A DNA stretch of 64,000 nt from positions 705,001 to 769,000 of the forward strand of contig NZ_CP139957.1 in NCBI RefSeq assembly GCF_034343125.1, given 5' to 3'. Positions within the stretch are counted from its first letter, which is position 1. Each line of letters starts with the position of its first letter. The translations under genes were made by a program, and so were the position numbers. Under the pieces are notes generated by a model that ran no database searches, was not told the DNA's origin, and worked only from the letters and a program-made list of their open reading frames with translations. Shown here one piece after another: positions 34,355 to 43,931 of the stretch. This DNA comes from Caldicellulosiruptor danielii. Its GTDB lineage: Bacteria; Bacillota; Thermoanaerobacteria; Caldicellulosiruptorales; Caldicellulosiruptoraceae.

Positions 34355-34874
34355 GGCTGCCATTTTGTACTATATATTCCTCTGTTTATATATATGGCAC
34401 TTCCTATACCTCTACTAAAAGCTTCTCTATCACTCCTATTTCACATATTTCCTTCATCTCCACTAAAAACTTTTCCATACTGCTCTTGTAGTTGAATATC
34501 CTCCTGGGAAGCCTGTTGTACCACTCTTGCACCCTCTTTATTGCTTCTTTCGATATTTCTCTTATTTCTTTCCCTTTAGGTAAAAAACGCCTTATCAATC
34601 CATTCATTCGCTCATTTGTTCCCCTCTCATACGCTGAATATGGATGTGTATAATATCCTTCCGAGCCTAATTCATTTAAAACTTTCCCAAGCTCGCTAAA
34701 TTCACTACCATTGTCACTTGTCACACTTTTGAAAACTTTATTGAATTTATCTCCCAATATCTTTTGAAGCTTTATAAACAAGTCTTTGACATAAGAACTT
34801 TCCCTGCCCGGTATAACAAATATCATTCCAAATCGAGTTTTTCTCTCTGTCAAAGTAACAAGTACATTATCCGA

Positions 34875-36171
34875 GGGAGTTAAAATAAAATTGTGTCTAC
34901 TATATAATTAAAAATTAAAGGGGGTCGATTACAATGGAAAAAGATATCATTTTTGAAACAGTTAAAAACATGGCGATTGAGCAAGTATTAAATACGTATT
35001 GCTCTCAAGACGACCCTAATCGCCCAGCTCTTAAGCAACTATTAGAACATTTGTTAAACTGCATTATGTTATCAGAACGAAAAATCTACCTTGATAAAAA
35101 CCAGAATGATAAAGGTAATGGCTTTTATGATCGCATGCTTTCCACCCCAGTAGGTAACCTCGAACTTTCAGTACCACGAACAAGAACCAGTAATTTTCGC
35201 CCATCTGTCTTGCCTGAGCCATATAAAAGAGTTGATTCATCTTACACCGATTTACTCATGTCTTTGGTTGCTAATGGTTACTCTGAAAGTTTGCTAATCC
35301 AAACCCTTAAAAGCCTTAACTTACCTTACTCAGAAGAGGAAATAACTAAAATCAAAAATGACCTTAAAAACGAACTCCAGCTTTTCAAACAAAGAGAACT
35401 ACCTGAAAATGCATTTGCTCTCATAATTGATGGCTACCATTGTGAAATCAGGGACAACTCAAAAGTCAAACAGGCTACATGCTATGTTGTTCTGGGCATC
35501 GATTTAGAAGGCAAAAAAGATATCTTTGGCATTTACACCTTCTTTGGCAAAGAAAATAAAGCTGATTGGATGAAAGTTTTCGAAGATTTAATCACAAGGG
35601 GACTAAAAAAAGTTTTAATAATTGTAAGCGATGACTTCCCTGGTATCATAGATGCAGTTAAAATCGCTTATCCTTATGCCGACCATCAATTATGTTTTGT
35701 CCACCTACAACGTAACGTAAAACGACATATGACAAAAGAAGATAGCTCAAAATTCAATAAAGAATTAGAGAGAGTAAGATTATCTTCTTCTGATATTGAT
35801 GAAGCTGTTTCTGCTTTTAACCAACTTTGCAATGAATACCTTCCTAAATATCCTCGCTTTTTAAAAGGACTTTTAGATAAAGCTGAATATTACTTTGCTC
35901 ATATAAAATATCCTGAGGAAATTAGAAAGCATATTTATACTACTAATGCAGTAGAAAGCATAAATAGCATAATTGAAAAAATAAGAATAAAATCGGGCGG
36001 ATATTTTCAATCAACAGAAATTCTTGAAATTAATATTTATCTTCAAAGAGAGAACTTTAAGCGAGGTAAATGGAAAAATGGGGTACCTCTTATTAAACAC
36101 CATACTTACGAAATCTTACAGCTTTTCAATTTACGCTATGAATTGGATACACAAAATTCTTGACAAGTCTC
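34875..36171 (+). mobile_element. IS256-type insertion sequence nested in the IS30-type element
   Basis: 1297 bp flanked by an 8-bp duplication TTATCCGA (34867-34874 and 36172-36179), the normal size for IS256 elements. The ends are related inverted repeats (GGGAGTTAAAATAAAATTGT against GAGACTTGTCAAGAATTTTG with a small offset). Its transposase is intact, so this may be an active element and the youngest insertion here. Confidence 0.85.
34934..36163 (+). CDS. IS256 (mutator) family transposase
   Basis: 409 residues, full length. FYDRMLSTPVGNLELSVPRT near the N-terminus, the first catalytic Asp in AFALIIDGYHCEIRD, the second in LIIVSDDFPGIIDAV, the HQLCFVHLQRNVKRH block and the catalytic Glu in IYTTNAVESINSIIEKIR. 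GGGGGTCG precedes ATG 34934. It ends eight bases before the element's right end. Confidence 0.95.
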   Translation: MEKDIIFETVKNMAIEQVLNTYCSQDDPNRPALKQLLEHLLNCIMLSERKIYLDKNQNDKGNGFYDRMLSTPVGNLELSVPRTRTSNFRPSVLPEPYKRVDSSYTDLLMSLVANGYSESLLIQTLKSLNLPYSEEEITKIKNDLKNELQLFKQRELPENAFALIIDGYHCEIRDNSKVKQATCYVVLGIDLEGKKDIFGIYTFFGKENKADWMKVFEDLITRGLKKVLIIVSDDFPGIIDAVKIAYPYADHQLCFVHLQRNVKRHMTKEDSSKFNKELERVRLSSSDIDEAVSAFNQLCNEYLPKYPRFLKGLLDKAEYYFAHIKYPEEIRKHIYTTNAVESINSIIEKIRIKSGGYFQSTEILEINIYLQRENFKRGKWKNGVPLIKHHTYEILQLFNLRYELDTQNS

Positions 36172-36927
36172 TTATCCGAAGAACGCTTGCCAACCAAAGT
36201 ATCTATCTCCCAGTGCCCAAATTCTTCTCTGTTGTTTGCAACTTCCGGCCTTTCTTCTATACTTTTGCCCCTGGATTTGATTTTTGCTACTCTATACTTT
36301 ATTTTTCTTGGCTTTAATCTAACTTTAACTGGCAAAACTATGTTCTTTACTCTTAACAACCCTCCTTCTATCCAATTGTATAGCGTCTTTGTACAAACCA
36401 TTTCATCTTTGCTAAATCCAAGTTCCTGCCTACAATATCCAACTACTGCATCTGGCGACCATTTATCTTTCAGTATCTTTTCTTCTGCAAACTTTAAAAA
36501 GTTTTCAACCCCTAAAAGCTTACTCTTTCTACCACATTTTGCTCTGTTTTTTTCATACACAGCTTGACCTGTTTGAGCAAAGTATTTTTCAAATGTGCTC
36601 AGGTCAGTTTTCATTTGAGTGGTTGTGCCTCTTTTCACTTCACGTGAAATTGTACTTGCACTTCTGCCTAATTCTCTGGCTATCCTTCTTATACCATACC
36701 CTAATTCTAACAGCTTCTGTATAATTCCTCTCTCTACTTCACTTAAGTGTTTAAATTTTCTTCTCTTTGTGCTATGATTATCATAAGCCATAGCTTCAAA
36801 CCTCCTGTGTATGGTTTTGTCTTTTCAACTAATATCATACACAGTTTGAAGCTATGGCTTCAATATCTATTACCCCTGTTTCATTTAATTTTACAACAAA
36901 CAGTTTAAATATGAGTAATTATTTTTA

Positions 36928-36956
36928 TTGACAATACCAATTTGTTTTGTTAATAT
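36928..36956 (+). promoter_or_regulatory. Promoter of metK
   Basis: TTGACA at 36928-36933, a 17-bp spacer and TAATAT at 36951-36956 (TATAAT at 36954-36959 would need 20 bp). The IS30-type right end is only about 30 bases upstream. Confidence 0.65.
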
Positions 36957-37004
36957 AATTGAGGCAAATTTAAAAATTGAATAATAAGAAAATGATAAGG
37001 TTAT

Positions 37005-37140
37005 CCTTATCAAGAGAGGTGGAGGGAAAAAGGCCCGATGAAGCCCGGCAACCGGCAAGGCTTTTTTAAAGCTTTGCAATGGTGCCAACTCCGTCAGAAA
37101 GCTTAAAAAGTTTATAGGTTTTAAGCTTTCTGAGAGATGA
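37005..37140 (+). ncRNA. SAM-I (S-box) riboswitch
   Basis: S-box landmarks are in order: CTTATCAAGAGAGGTGGAGG at 37006-37025, GGCCCGATGAAGCCCGGCAA at 37032-37051, the P3 stem AAGGC/GCTTTGCAATGGTGCCAA, TCC at 37091 and the long P4 AGAAAGCTTAAAA/TTTTAAGCTTTCT, closing with GAGAGATGAGG. The gene downstream makes S-adenosylmethionine, so this is feedback control. The 36897-37259 stretch holds only the promoter, this riboswitch and its terminator. Confidence 0.96.
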
Positions 37141-37187
37141 GGATAAAACTTTTTAAAAGAAAGTTTTGCCTCTTCTTTTCAGAAGGG
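37134..37187 (+). terminator. SAM-I riboswitch terminator
   Basis: GATGAGGATAAAACTTT at 37137-37153 pairs with AAAGTTTTGCCTCTTC at 37160-37175, followed by TTTTC. It overlaps the 3' strand of the aptamer P1 helix, as in other S-boxes. Confidence 0.8.
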
Positions 37188-37259
37188 GCTTTAAATTTTA
37201 TATAAAGTTTTAGTTTTACATGAGTTTCTATTTTACTTAAAAGGAGGTACAAAGAGCAG

Positions 37260-38450
37260 ATGAGAAAGCTATTTACGTCAGAGTCTGTAACAGAGGGTCA
37301 TCCAGACAAGATTTGTGACCAGATTTCAGATGCTGTTTTAGATGCCATTTTAGAAAAGGACCCGTACGCGAGAGTTGCATGTGAGGTTGCAGTTACAACA
37401 GGGCTTGTTCTTGTGATGGGTGAGATAACAACAAAATGTTATGTGGACATACCAAAGATAGCACGTGATACAATAAGGGAGATTGGGTATACACGTGCAA
37501 AGTACGGGTTTGACGCTGACACATGTGCGGTGATAACATCAATTGATGAGCAGTCACCTGACATTGCGATGGGTGTTGACAAGGCATTAGAGGCAAAGCT
37601 TGGTGAGATGACAGATGATGAAATAGAGGCAATTGGTGCTGGCGACCAAGGAATGATGTTTGGGTTTGCGTGTGACGAGACGCCAGTTTTGATGCCAATG
37701 CCAATCTATCTTGCGCACAAGCTTGCAAGAAGGCTTGCATATGTCAGAAAAGAGGGTATTTTGCCATATTTGCGACCTGATGGTAAAACACAGGTAACAG
37801 TTGAGTATGAAGATGACAGGCCCGTAAGAGTTGATACAATTGTTGTTTCAACTCAACACAGCCCAGAGGTTACACATGCCCAGATAGAAGCAGATGTGAT
37901 TGAACATGTTATAAAGCCAATTATCCCAGAAGGTATGCTTGACAAGAACACAAAGATATATATAAACCCAACTGGAAGATTTGTTATAGGTGGTCCACAA
38001 GGCGACTCAGGCCTTACAGGAAGAAAGATTATTGTTGACACCTACGGTGGGTATGCACGCCATGGTGGTGGAGCATTTTCTGGTAAGGACCCAACAAAGG
38101 TTGACAGGTCTGCAACATATGCAGCAAGGTATGTTGCGAAAAACATTGTTGCGGCAGGACTTGCTAAAAAGTGTGAGGTACAAGTTTCATATGCAATAGG
38201 TGTTGCAAGACCACTTTCAATCAGGGTTGACACATTTGGCACTGGTAAAATCAGTGACGAGAAGATTGCTGAGATTGTAAAGAGAGTATTTGATTTGCGA
38301 CCTGCTGCAATAATCAGAGACTTGGACTTGAGACGTCCTATCTACAAACAGATAGCAGCATACGGACATTTTGGGAGAGAAGATTTGGACCTTCCATGGG
38401 AGAGAACTGATAAGGTTGATATTATACTTAAAGAAGCTCAAAGCATTTAA
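37260..38450 (+). CDS. metK: S-adenosylmethionine synthetase
   Basis: 396 residues, standard length. [20 protein letters not shown] at the start, the [12 protein letters not shown] hexapeptide region and [17 protein letters not shown] are intact. It makes S-adenosylmethionine from methionine and ATP. AAGGAGGT precedes ATG 37260. Control by the SAM-I riboswitch is clear from the leader. Confidence 0.98.
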   Translation: MRKLFTSESVTEGHPDKICDQISDAVLDAILEKDPYARVACEVAVTTGLVLVMGEITTKCYVDIPKIARDTIREIGYTRAKYGFDADTCAVITSIDEQSPDIAMGVDKALEAKLGEMTDDEIEAIGAGDQGMMFGFACDETPVLMPMPIYLAHKLARRLAYVRKEGILPYLRPDGKTQVTVEYEDDRPVRVDTIVVSTQHSPEVTHAQIEADVIEHVIKPIIPEGMLDKNTKIYINPTGRFVIGGPQGDSGLTGRKIIVDTYGGYARHGGGAFSGKDPTKVDRSATYAARYVAKNIVAAGLAKKCEVQVSYAIGVARPLSIRVDTFGTGKISDEKIAEIVKRVFDLRPAAIIRDLDLRRPIYKQIAAYGHFGREDLDLPWERTDKVDIILKEAQSI

Positions 38451-38533
38451 AATTCTTTAAGAGTAGTTCTAACTTTTTGAAAGGTTTAATAATGTTTATT
38501 AGAGCTTGTTTAGGATGAGATTATGGGAGTTAA

Positions 38534-38938
38534 ATGGACAGAAAGAATGCAGATGTTTCCCTTTATCAATATATATGGGTCATAGTAAAGTCTCTGTTCA
38601 TGGTATGTTTGCTGATACTTGTTATATCTATTTTTGTGATGTATTTTTCAATGCCAGACAAGGTTGCTCTTTTTCTCACGCTATTTTCTATGTTTTTAGG
38701 AATAGCATTTTCTGGGTATGAGGCAACAGCTATGTCACCTAACAGAAAAAAAGTAGCAGCTTTTTTGGTTTCAGTTTTTGTTACAGTTATACTCTTTGTC
38801 TTGAGCATCGTATTTAAAAAGGGTTTTAATGTTTCGAAATACCAATTATTTATCCTCCTGTTTGGACCAATTGTAGGGATTTTTGCAGGTGCAATCAATT
38901 CAAATAAGGCAAAAAGGCCAAGAACAAAAAGAAGATAA
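38534..38938 (+). CDS. TIGR04086-like small membrane protein
   Basis: 134 residues with four helices (IVKSLFMVCLLILVISIFVM, LFLTLFSMFLGIAFSGY, AAFLVSVFVTVILFVLSIVF, LFILLFGPIVGIFAGAI) and a very basic C-terminal tail (NSNKAKRPRTKRR). The size and pattern resemble TIGR04086/YrzE proteins of Clostridia, function unknown. No strong ribosome site stands before ATG 38534. Confidence 0.6.
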   Translation: MDRKNADVSLYQYIWVIVKSLFMVCLLILVISIFVMYFSMPDKVALFLTLFSMFLGIAFSGYEATAMSPNRKKVAAFLVSVFVTVILFVLSIVFKKGFNVSKYQLFILLFGPIVGIFAGAINSNKAKRPRTKRR

Positions 38939-38960
38939 AGTTTTTAAATAAATGTGTTTT

Positions 38961-38996
38961 CCCCTTTTGCTTTCAAAAAGCAAATGGGGTTTATTT
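38961..38996. terminator. Hairpin terminator
   Basis: CCCCTTTTGCTTT at 38961-38973 pairs with AAAGCAAATGGGG at 38977-38989, followed by TTTATTTTTTG. Confidence 0.75.
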
Positions 38997-39063
38997 TTTG
39001 CTTTTGAGTCATTTATGATATATAATAATCTCAAGGAAAAAATTAATCTTTTTGGGGGAAAAA

Positions 39064-39651
39064 ATGATGAAGCAGAGGATTGCATATCTTATCAGCAGTC
39101 TTTTTACAGTTCCAATGGTAGCACTACTTGTTTTTACTATCATGTGGTTTGATAATAGCAAAGAAAACTTTAACAATAATTTGTATTACTATCTGAATTC
39201 AGTATTATTTTTCACTATAATTCCTCTTTGTGCCTATATTTTTGCAAGGGCCATTCCTAAGTTTAAGGTTGGTGGAAGAAAAGCCGAGAGAAAACTTGCA
39301 TTTGTGTTTGGAATAGTGGGGTATGTGCTTGGAAATGTAAGTCTTGTGTTTATGAAAAAACCAACAAAGGCTATGATAGGACTTTATTTGTCATATCTTA
39401 TCTCAGCCATGATTTTGGCGTTTGTGAATAAGGTCTTGAGGTTCAAAGCAAGTGGTCATGCATGCGGAATAACTGGTCCGATTGTTGCAATAAACTTTAT
39501 TGCGGGAATAAAGATGCTATATTTGGCATTGCTCATTCCTCTTGTCATGTGGTCAAGACTTGTACTGAAAAGACATGATACAAAACAACTTTTAGCAGGT
39601 GCTGCCACTTCGTTTTTTGTCACGATCATAATAATGATTTGGATATACTGA
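39064..39651 (+). CDS. Hypothetical membrane protein
   Basis: About 196 residues from ATG 39064 behind GGGGG, with six likely helices (LISSLFTVPMVALLVFTIMW, YLNSVLFFTIIPLCAYIFA, LAFVFGIVGYVLGNVSLVF, LYLSYLISAMILAFV, IVAINFIAGIKMLYLALLIP, FFVTIIIMIWIY). No family recognised. It precedes recJ by 50 bases on the same strand. Confidence 0.65.
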   Translation: MMKQRIAYLISSLFTVPMVALLVFTIMWFDNSKENFNNNLYYYLNSVLFFTIIPLCAYIFARAIPKFKVGGRKAERKLAFVFGIVGYVLGNVSLVFMKKPTKAMIGLYLSYLISAMILAFVNKVLRFKASGHACGITGPIVAINFIAGIKMLYLALLIPLVMWSRLVLKRHDTKQLLAGAATSFFVTIIIMIWIY

Positions 39652-39700
39652 GGTTTTTAAATTAAGTTATTTTCTGCGCTTAAGGGGGATTTTTTGAAGT

Positions 39701-42100
39701 ATGATTTTTCAAAAGAAGAGATGGATTTTGAAAGATAACAACCACCTTGAAAATATGGATATTGAAATTGATGGAAGAAAAATAAAGCCTCAAATTATAA
39801 AAATTTTGAACAATAGGGGTGTGCAGAAAAAAGAAGAAATAGAGAGGTTTTTAAGTCCTTCACTGAAAAATCTCCACAATCCATTCCTTTTACCTGATAT
39901 GGAAGAAGCAGTTAAAATTATAAACCAGGCTATTTTGCGCAAAAGTAGGGTGCTCATATATGGTGATTATGACTGCGACGGAGTAACAAGTACATATCTG
40001 CTTTATTCCGCTTTAAGAAATTTCTTGCCAACAACCTATTATATTCCCAATAGATTTAAAGATGGATATGGACTTAATCTTGAGGTTTTAAAGAAACTTC
40101 AAGATATGTTTGACTTGCTTATTACTGTTGACACGGGGATTAGCGCACAAAATGAGGTGAAGTATCTCAAAGAAAAAGGGAAAAAGGTTATAATCACAGA
40201 CCATCATGAACCGAAAGAAGTTTTGCCAGATGCTGATGCTGTTATAAATCCTAAAAGAAAAGATAGCATTTATCCTTTCAGGGATTTGGCAGGTGTTGGG
40301 GTGGCGTTTAAGCTTTTACATGCACTCAAAAGCTCCGGAATAAATCTCAAACTTTCTGAATATCTTGATGTTGTTGCGATTGGTACAATTGCAGATGTTA
40401 TGCCTCTTGTTGATGAAAACAGGATTTTTGCAAAGTTTGGACTAAAGGTTTTGAAGAATACAAAAAATGTTGGACTTCAAAAACTTATAGAATTAGCTGG
40501 ACTTTCAACAAAAGAGGAGCTAAAACCCTATGATATATCCTTTATAATCGGTCCGAGACTTAACGCCGCTGGACGGATTTCTGATGCCAATTTGGCAGTG
40601 TCCATTCTTTTAGAGAAGGATATTATTAAGGCAGAGAGCATTGCAAAAAGGCTTGACGAGGAGAATAGAAAGCGTCAGGAAATAGAAGAAAAGACAATTA
40701 AAGAAGCTCAGAGCTTAATTAGCAAAAATAAGAGCATTTTGAAAAAGAAGATATTTGTACTTAGCAATGATTCGTGGCATGCTGGAGTAGTTGGGATAGC
40801 TTCTTCAAAGATTACAGAAAAATATTACAGGCCATCGCTTTTGCTAACAGTTGCTGACCAAGGTATTTTAAAAGGTTCTGGGAGGTCGATTAAAGGTTTT
40901 AACTTGTTTGAAGCACTCAGAAACTGTGCAGAGATTTTGCTCAAGTTTGGTGGGCATGAACATGCGGCAGGTCTTTCACTTTCTGCTGATAATATTGAAA
41001 AACTTGACGAAACTTTAAATTCAATTGCTCAGGAGTACCATTTTATGATATTCAAGCCGGCGATTGAGGTTGACCTTGCGCTCTCTTTGAATGAGATTGA
41101 TGATGAGCTTATTGACCAAATTTTTCTTTTAGAGCCGTTTGGAGTTGGAAATCCTGAACCCACTTTTTTGATTAAAAATCTAATTGTTGAGAACTTTAGG
41201 TTTATGGGTGATGGTAACAAGTACTACAAATTTTTTGCTGGAAACTCAACAAAATATGATGTTGTGTGCTTTTCTAACTTGGAAGATGAAGATGAGCTAA
41301 TTTCTATGAAAAAGGTTGATATTGTCTGCAAGCTGGAAAAAAATCTTTTTAACAATGTGAGAAAAAATCAGTTCAATATCATTGACATCTGCGAGAATGT
41401 TAGTTTTGGAGTTATAAAAGACCTTTACAATAATTTAAAGGCTATAAGAAATTGCAGTTCTAATTTTCAAAGGTATGAAGTAAAAAAAGGCAGTTTGCAG
41501 GAGATAGAAGGAAGAAGATGTATATTTGTAGCTTTTTGGCCTCACATTGTTCTTGATTTTTTGAGATTTTTGAAAGGAGAAGATGTTGAAGACGAGTTTT
41601 TTGAATTTTTGAATATGCAAGGGAGAATAATTCAGCATCAAAGTAGCCTCAAAGAAGTTTATTTTGATGATATCTTTGCGACAAGGCTTGATAAGTTAAA
41701 TGCTATTTTGGACGAAGCAGATTTAGTTGTTGCTCTTGATATGTCTTCTTATCAGTATGTCAAAAACTTTTATCAAGATGCTGATATTCTCTTAATTGAC
41801 CTGGATAACAAATTTAATAATTTTTCGTTACAAATAAATGAAGAATGTGTAAATGTCTATAAAACACTAAGAAGTTGTGAGTTTATATCTTACAATTTTT
41901 CGGGTATATATGAATCAGACCCATTTTTAAAAGTTGTAAAGTTGCTGTTTATTGTCAATATGTTTGAAGAGGCAGGGCTTATTTTGGCAGAAGTAACTCA
42001 CGAGGGAATTGAGGTAAAAGAGTTTTACAAGACACAGGAAAAAGTAAACCTAAAGCTTACCAAAGTGTACAGTTTTTATAAGGCTTTAAAAAGTAATTAA
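39701..42100 (+). CDS. recJ: Single-stranded-DNA-specific exonuclease RecJ
   Basis: 799 residues. The DHH phosphoesterase motifs are YGDYDCDGVTST, DTGISAQNEV and ITDHHEPKEV, with the DHHA1 motif KGSGRSIKGFNLFEAL and GGHEHAAGLS. RecJ degrades single-stranded DNA 5'-3' in recombination and repair. The ~230-residue C-terminal extension is typical of Firmicutes RecJ. The start codon is ATG 39701 behind GGGGGAT. Confidence 0.95.
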   Translation: MIFQKKRWILKDNNHLENMDIEIDGRKIKPQIIKILNNRGVQKKEEIERFLSPSLKNLHNPFLLPDMEEAVKIINQAILRKSRVLIYGDYDCDGVTSTYLLYSALRNFLPTTYYIPNRFKDGYGLNLEVLKKLQDMFDLLITVDTGISAQNEVKYLKEKGKKVIITDHHEPKEVLPDADAVINPKRKDSIYPFRDLAGVGVAFKLLHALKSSGINLKLSEYLDVVAIGTIADVMPLVDENRIFAKFGLKVLKNTKNVGLQKLIELAGLSTKEELKPYDISFIIGPRLNAAGRISDANLAVSILLEKDIIKAESIAKRLDEENRKRQEIEEKTIKEAQSLISKNKSILKKKIFVLSNDSWHAGVVGIASSKITEKYYRPSLLLTVADQGILKGSGRSIKGFNLFEALRNCAEILLKFGGHEHAAGLSLSADNIEKLDETLNSIAQEYHFMIFKPAIEVDLALSLNEIDDELIDQIFLLEPFGVGNPEPTFLIKNLIVENFRFMGDGNKYYKFFAGNSTKYDVVCFSNLEDEDELISMKKVDIVCKLEKNLFNNVRKNQFNIIDICENVSFGVIKDLYNNLKAIRNCSSNFQRYEVKKGSLQEIEGRRCIFVAFWPHIVLDFLRFLKGEDVEDEFFEFLNMQGRIIQHQSSLKEVYFDDIFATRLDKLNAILDEADLVVALDMSSYQYVKNFYQDADILLIDLDNKFNNFSLQINEECVNVYKTLRSCEFISYNFSGIYESDPFLKVVKLLFIVNMFEEAGLILAEVTHEGIEVKEFYKTQEKVNLKLTKVYSFYKALKSN

Positions 42101-42120
42101 GTGTGAAAGGAGGAGTTTTG

Positions 42121-42555
42121 TTGAATGTAGGCATTTATGACTTTATATGGCTTGGGATTGCTATTGCATTTTTGATTGCTGACACGTTTATCGGCTTTGT
42201 ATTGTTCCCGATTTATATCTCAGCCTTTGCTGTTTTTATTCTTGACTTGTTTATCAACAATATTGCACTTGAAGTAGGGATATTTATTATTCTGGCAGTT
42301 AGCATTTTCTTGATTTTCAAGCCCAAGATAAAAAGGTTTCTTCAAAATATGCCCAGGATAGAGAATAAAAGTTTAGTCTCTGTAGGTGATGAATTTTTTG
42401 TTGAGGAAGTATCTGAGGATGGATATTTTGGTAAGATAAAAAAGGAAGGAATATTTTACAATGTATCAAGTAATGAAAAGATTCAAAAAGGAGACAGAGT
42501 CCGGGTTACAAGAGTTGATGGGCTTAAAATCTTTGTTGAAAAGATTAATAAATAA
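42121..42555 (+). CDS. NfeD family membrane protein
   Basis: About 144 residues: three or four helices (FIWLGIAIAFLIADTFIGFV, FPIYISAFAVFILDLFIN, EVGIFIILAVSIFLIF) followed by a soluble OB-fold (SLVSVGDEFFVEEVSEDGYF, KGDRVRVTRVDGLKIFVEK). TTG 42121 (or 42118) follows AAGGAGGAG. NfeD proteins pair with SPFH proteins, as with the next gene. Confidence 0.88.
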   Translation: MNVGIYDFIWLGIAIAFLIADTFIGFVLFPIYISAFAVFILDLFINNIALEVGIFIILAVSIFLIFKPKIKRFLQNMPRIENKSLVSVGDEFFVEEVSEDGYFGKIKKEGIFYNVSSNEKIQKGDRVRVTRVDGLKIFVEKINK

Positions 42556-42574
42556 TCTTTGAGGAGGGTTTACA

Positions 42575-43510
42575 ATGCCAACAATTGGATGGGTTATACT
42601 TGTTGTCGGGTTATTCTTGATATTTTTCTTCTCGAGTATCAAGGTTGTTCGAACAAAGTATTGTTACGTGATTGAAAGGATTGGTCAATTTCACAGAGTA
42701 TTGGAACCTGGTGTTCATATTATAATTCCGTTTATTGACAATGTAAGAGCCAAAGTTAATATGCAGGAAAGGATTTTGGATGTTCCGCCACAGGATGTAA
42801 TTACAAAAGATAATGTCAGGATAAAGATTGACTCTGTTGTATTTTTTGAGGTATTTGACGCAAAAGCATGCACTTACAATATTCAAAATTACCAAGCTGC
42901 AATTATGTATTCAGTGCTCACAAATTTAAGAGATGTTGTTGGTAACATGACACTTGACGAGATATTCTCATCAAGAGAGGTAATTAACTCAAGACTCACA
43001 TCTGTTTTGGACCAGATAACAGATAATTATGGTGTTAAGGTTAAAAGGGTTGAAATAAAAGATATTATTCCGCCAGCAGAAATTACCCAGGCTATGGAAA
43101 AGCAGATGAAAGCAGAGAGAGACAAAAGAGCTATGATTTTGGAAGCAGAAGGTGTACGGGAAAGTGAGATTGCAAAAGCAGAAGGGTATAAGCAAGCTCT
43201 TATAAAGAGAGCTGAGGGTGAAAAGCAGCAAAAGATTTTGCAGGCAGAAGGTCAGGCTCAGGCAATAGAGATGGTAGCTAAGGCTCAGGCAAATGCTATT
43301 GCGTATGTCAACAGAGCAATAAAAGAAAGTGGAACAGATGCGGTTGTCCTTGCGATGAGACAGATTGAGGCTGCAATTGAGATTGCTAAAAATCCAGCAA
43401 ATAAAGTATATATCCCAACAGATGCGTTCAAAAATCTTGGAACTTTGATTGGTGCGTCTGAGCTAATAAGAACAAATGATAATACGAGCTTTCAATCATC
43501 ATCACAATAA
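42575..43510 (+). CDS. SPFH/stomatin-type membrane protein (QmcA-like)
   Basis: 311 residues: an N-terminal membrane anchor (GWVILVVGLFLIFFFSSIKV), the band-7 domain (VIERIGQFHRVLEPGVHIII, ERILDVPPQDVITKDNVRIK) and a long Ala/Glu-rich coiled coil. It follows nfeD by 20 bases. Such pairs organise membrane microdomains and support protein quality control; the direct client is unknown. Confidence 0.93.
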   Translation: MPTIGWVILVVGLFLIFFFSSIKVVRTKYCYVIERIGQFHRVLEPGVHIIIPFIDNVRAKVNMQERILDVPPQDVITKDNVRIKIDSVVFFEVFDAKACTYNIQNYQAAIMYSVLTNLRDVVGNMTLDEIFSSREVINSRLTSVLDQITDNYGVKVKRVEIKDIIPPAEITQAMEKQMKAERDKRAMILEAEGVRESEIAKAEGYKQALIKRAEGEKQQKILQAEGQAQAIEMVAKAQANAIAYVNRAIKESGTDAVVLAMRQIEAAIEIAKNPANKVYIPTDAFKNLGTLIGASELIRTNDNTSFQSSSQ

Positions 43511-43523
43511 AGAATGGTGAGAG

Positions 43524-43901
43524 GTGGCAAAACCAAAGATGAGGAATGTGTATGATATTGCATATGAACTTGCCACTGCTTTGAAGGAATCAAACGAGTT
43601 TAAAAGGTTTAAAGCTGCAAAAGAAAAGATTGAAAAGGATGAAAAGCTAAAACAGATGATTTCTGATTTTAAAAAGAAGCAGGTGGAACTTGAACAGAAA
43701 CGCCTAAAAGGTGAAGAAGTTACAAGCTCTGACGTGTACTCATTGCAGCAGCTTTATCAGATAATATCTCTAAATCCAGACATAGAGGAGTACCTTGCTG
43801 CTGAGATGATGCTGGCAAAGATAATTGCTGATATTTCAAAAATCGTTGCTGACAGTATTGAGCTTAAAGACGAAATTTGGGGATTTAGCGAGAATAAATA
43901 A
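43524..43901 (+). CDS. YlbF/YmcA (DUF964) family protein
   Basis: 125 residues, all helical: YDIAYELATALKESNEFKRF, then KMISDFKKKQVELEQKRL-type helices. Bacillus members YlbF, YmcA and YaaT form a complex affecting RNase Y, competence and sporulation; which paralogue this is cannot be decided. GTG 43524 lies close to a GGTGAGAGG site. Confidence 0.85.
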   Translation: MAKPKMRNVYDIAYELATALKESNEFKRFKAAKEKIEKDEKLKQMISDFKKKQVELEQKRLKGEEVTSSDVYSLQQLYQIISLNPDIEEYLAAEMMLAKIIADISKIVADSIELKDEIWGFSENK

Positions 43902-43931
43902 AAAAACAAAAGTGAGGGGATTTGCTTTAAA

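Larger units (their letters stand above)
34404..36791 (-). pseudogene. IS30 family transposase, split by the nested IS256-type element
   Basis: The N-terminal part (36791 to 36172) has the IS30 helix-turn-helix (HLSEVERGIIQKLLELGYGI, RIARELGRSASTISREVKRG) and the first catalytic block EEFGHWEIDTLVGKR. The C-terminal part (34866 to 34404) continues with TLTERKTRFGMIFVIPGRES, SVTSDNGSEFSELGK (second Asp) and YTHPYSAYERGTNERMNGLI (Glu). Removing 34875-36171 and one 8-bp duplication restores a 360-residue frame without any further lesion. Confidence 0.9.
34236..36896 (-). mobile_element. IS30-type insertion sequence, interrupted by an IS256-type element
   Basis: Outer ends: TTGCAATATTAAATGCAACA at 34236-34255 against TTGTAAAATTAAATGAAACA (reverse complement of 36877-36896), 17 of 20 matching. 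A perfect 21-bp subterminal inverted repeat is found at 34299-34319 and 36826-36846. The left end starts one base after the chemoreceptor stop codon. Without the nested element it is about 1.36 kb. No clear 2-3 bp target duplication remains, so the insertion is probably old. The transposase reads on the minus strand. Confidence 0.75.

Noticed and set aside
34299-36846. The 21-bp perfect inverted repeat as the outer ends of the IS30-type element
   Set aside because: Less perfect but matching 20-bp repeats lie further out at 34236 and 36896, and one of them recurs at 24.88 kb, so the 21-bp repeats are taken as subterminal.
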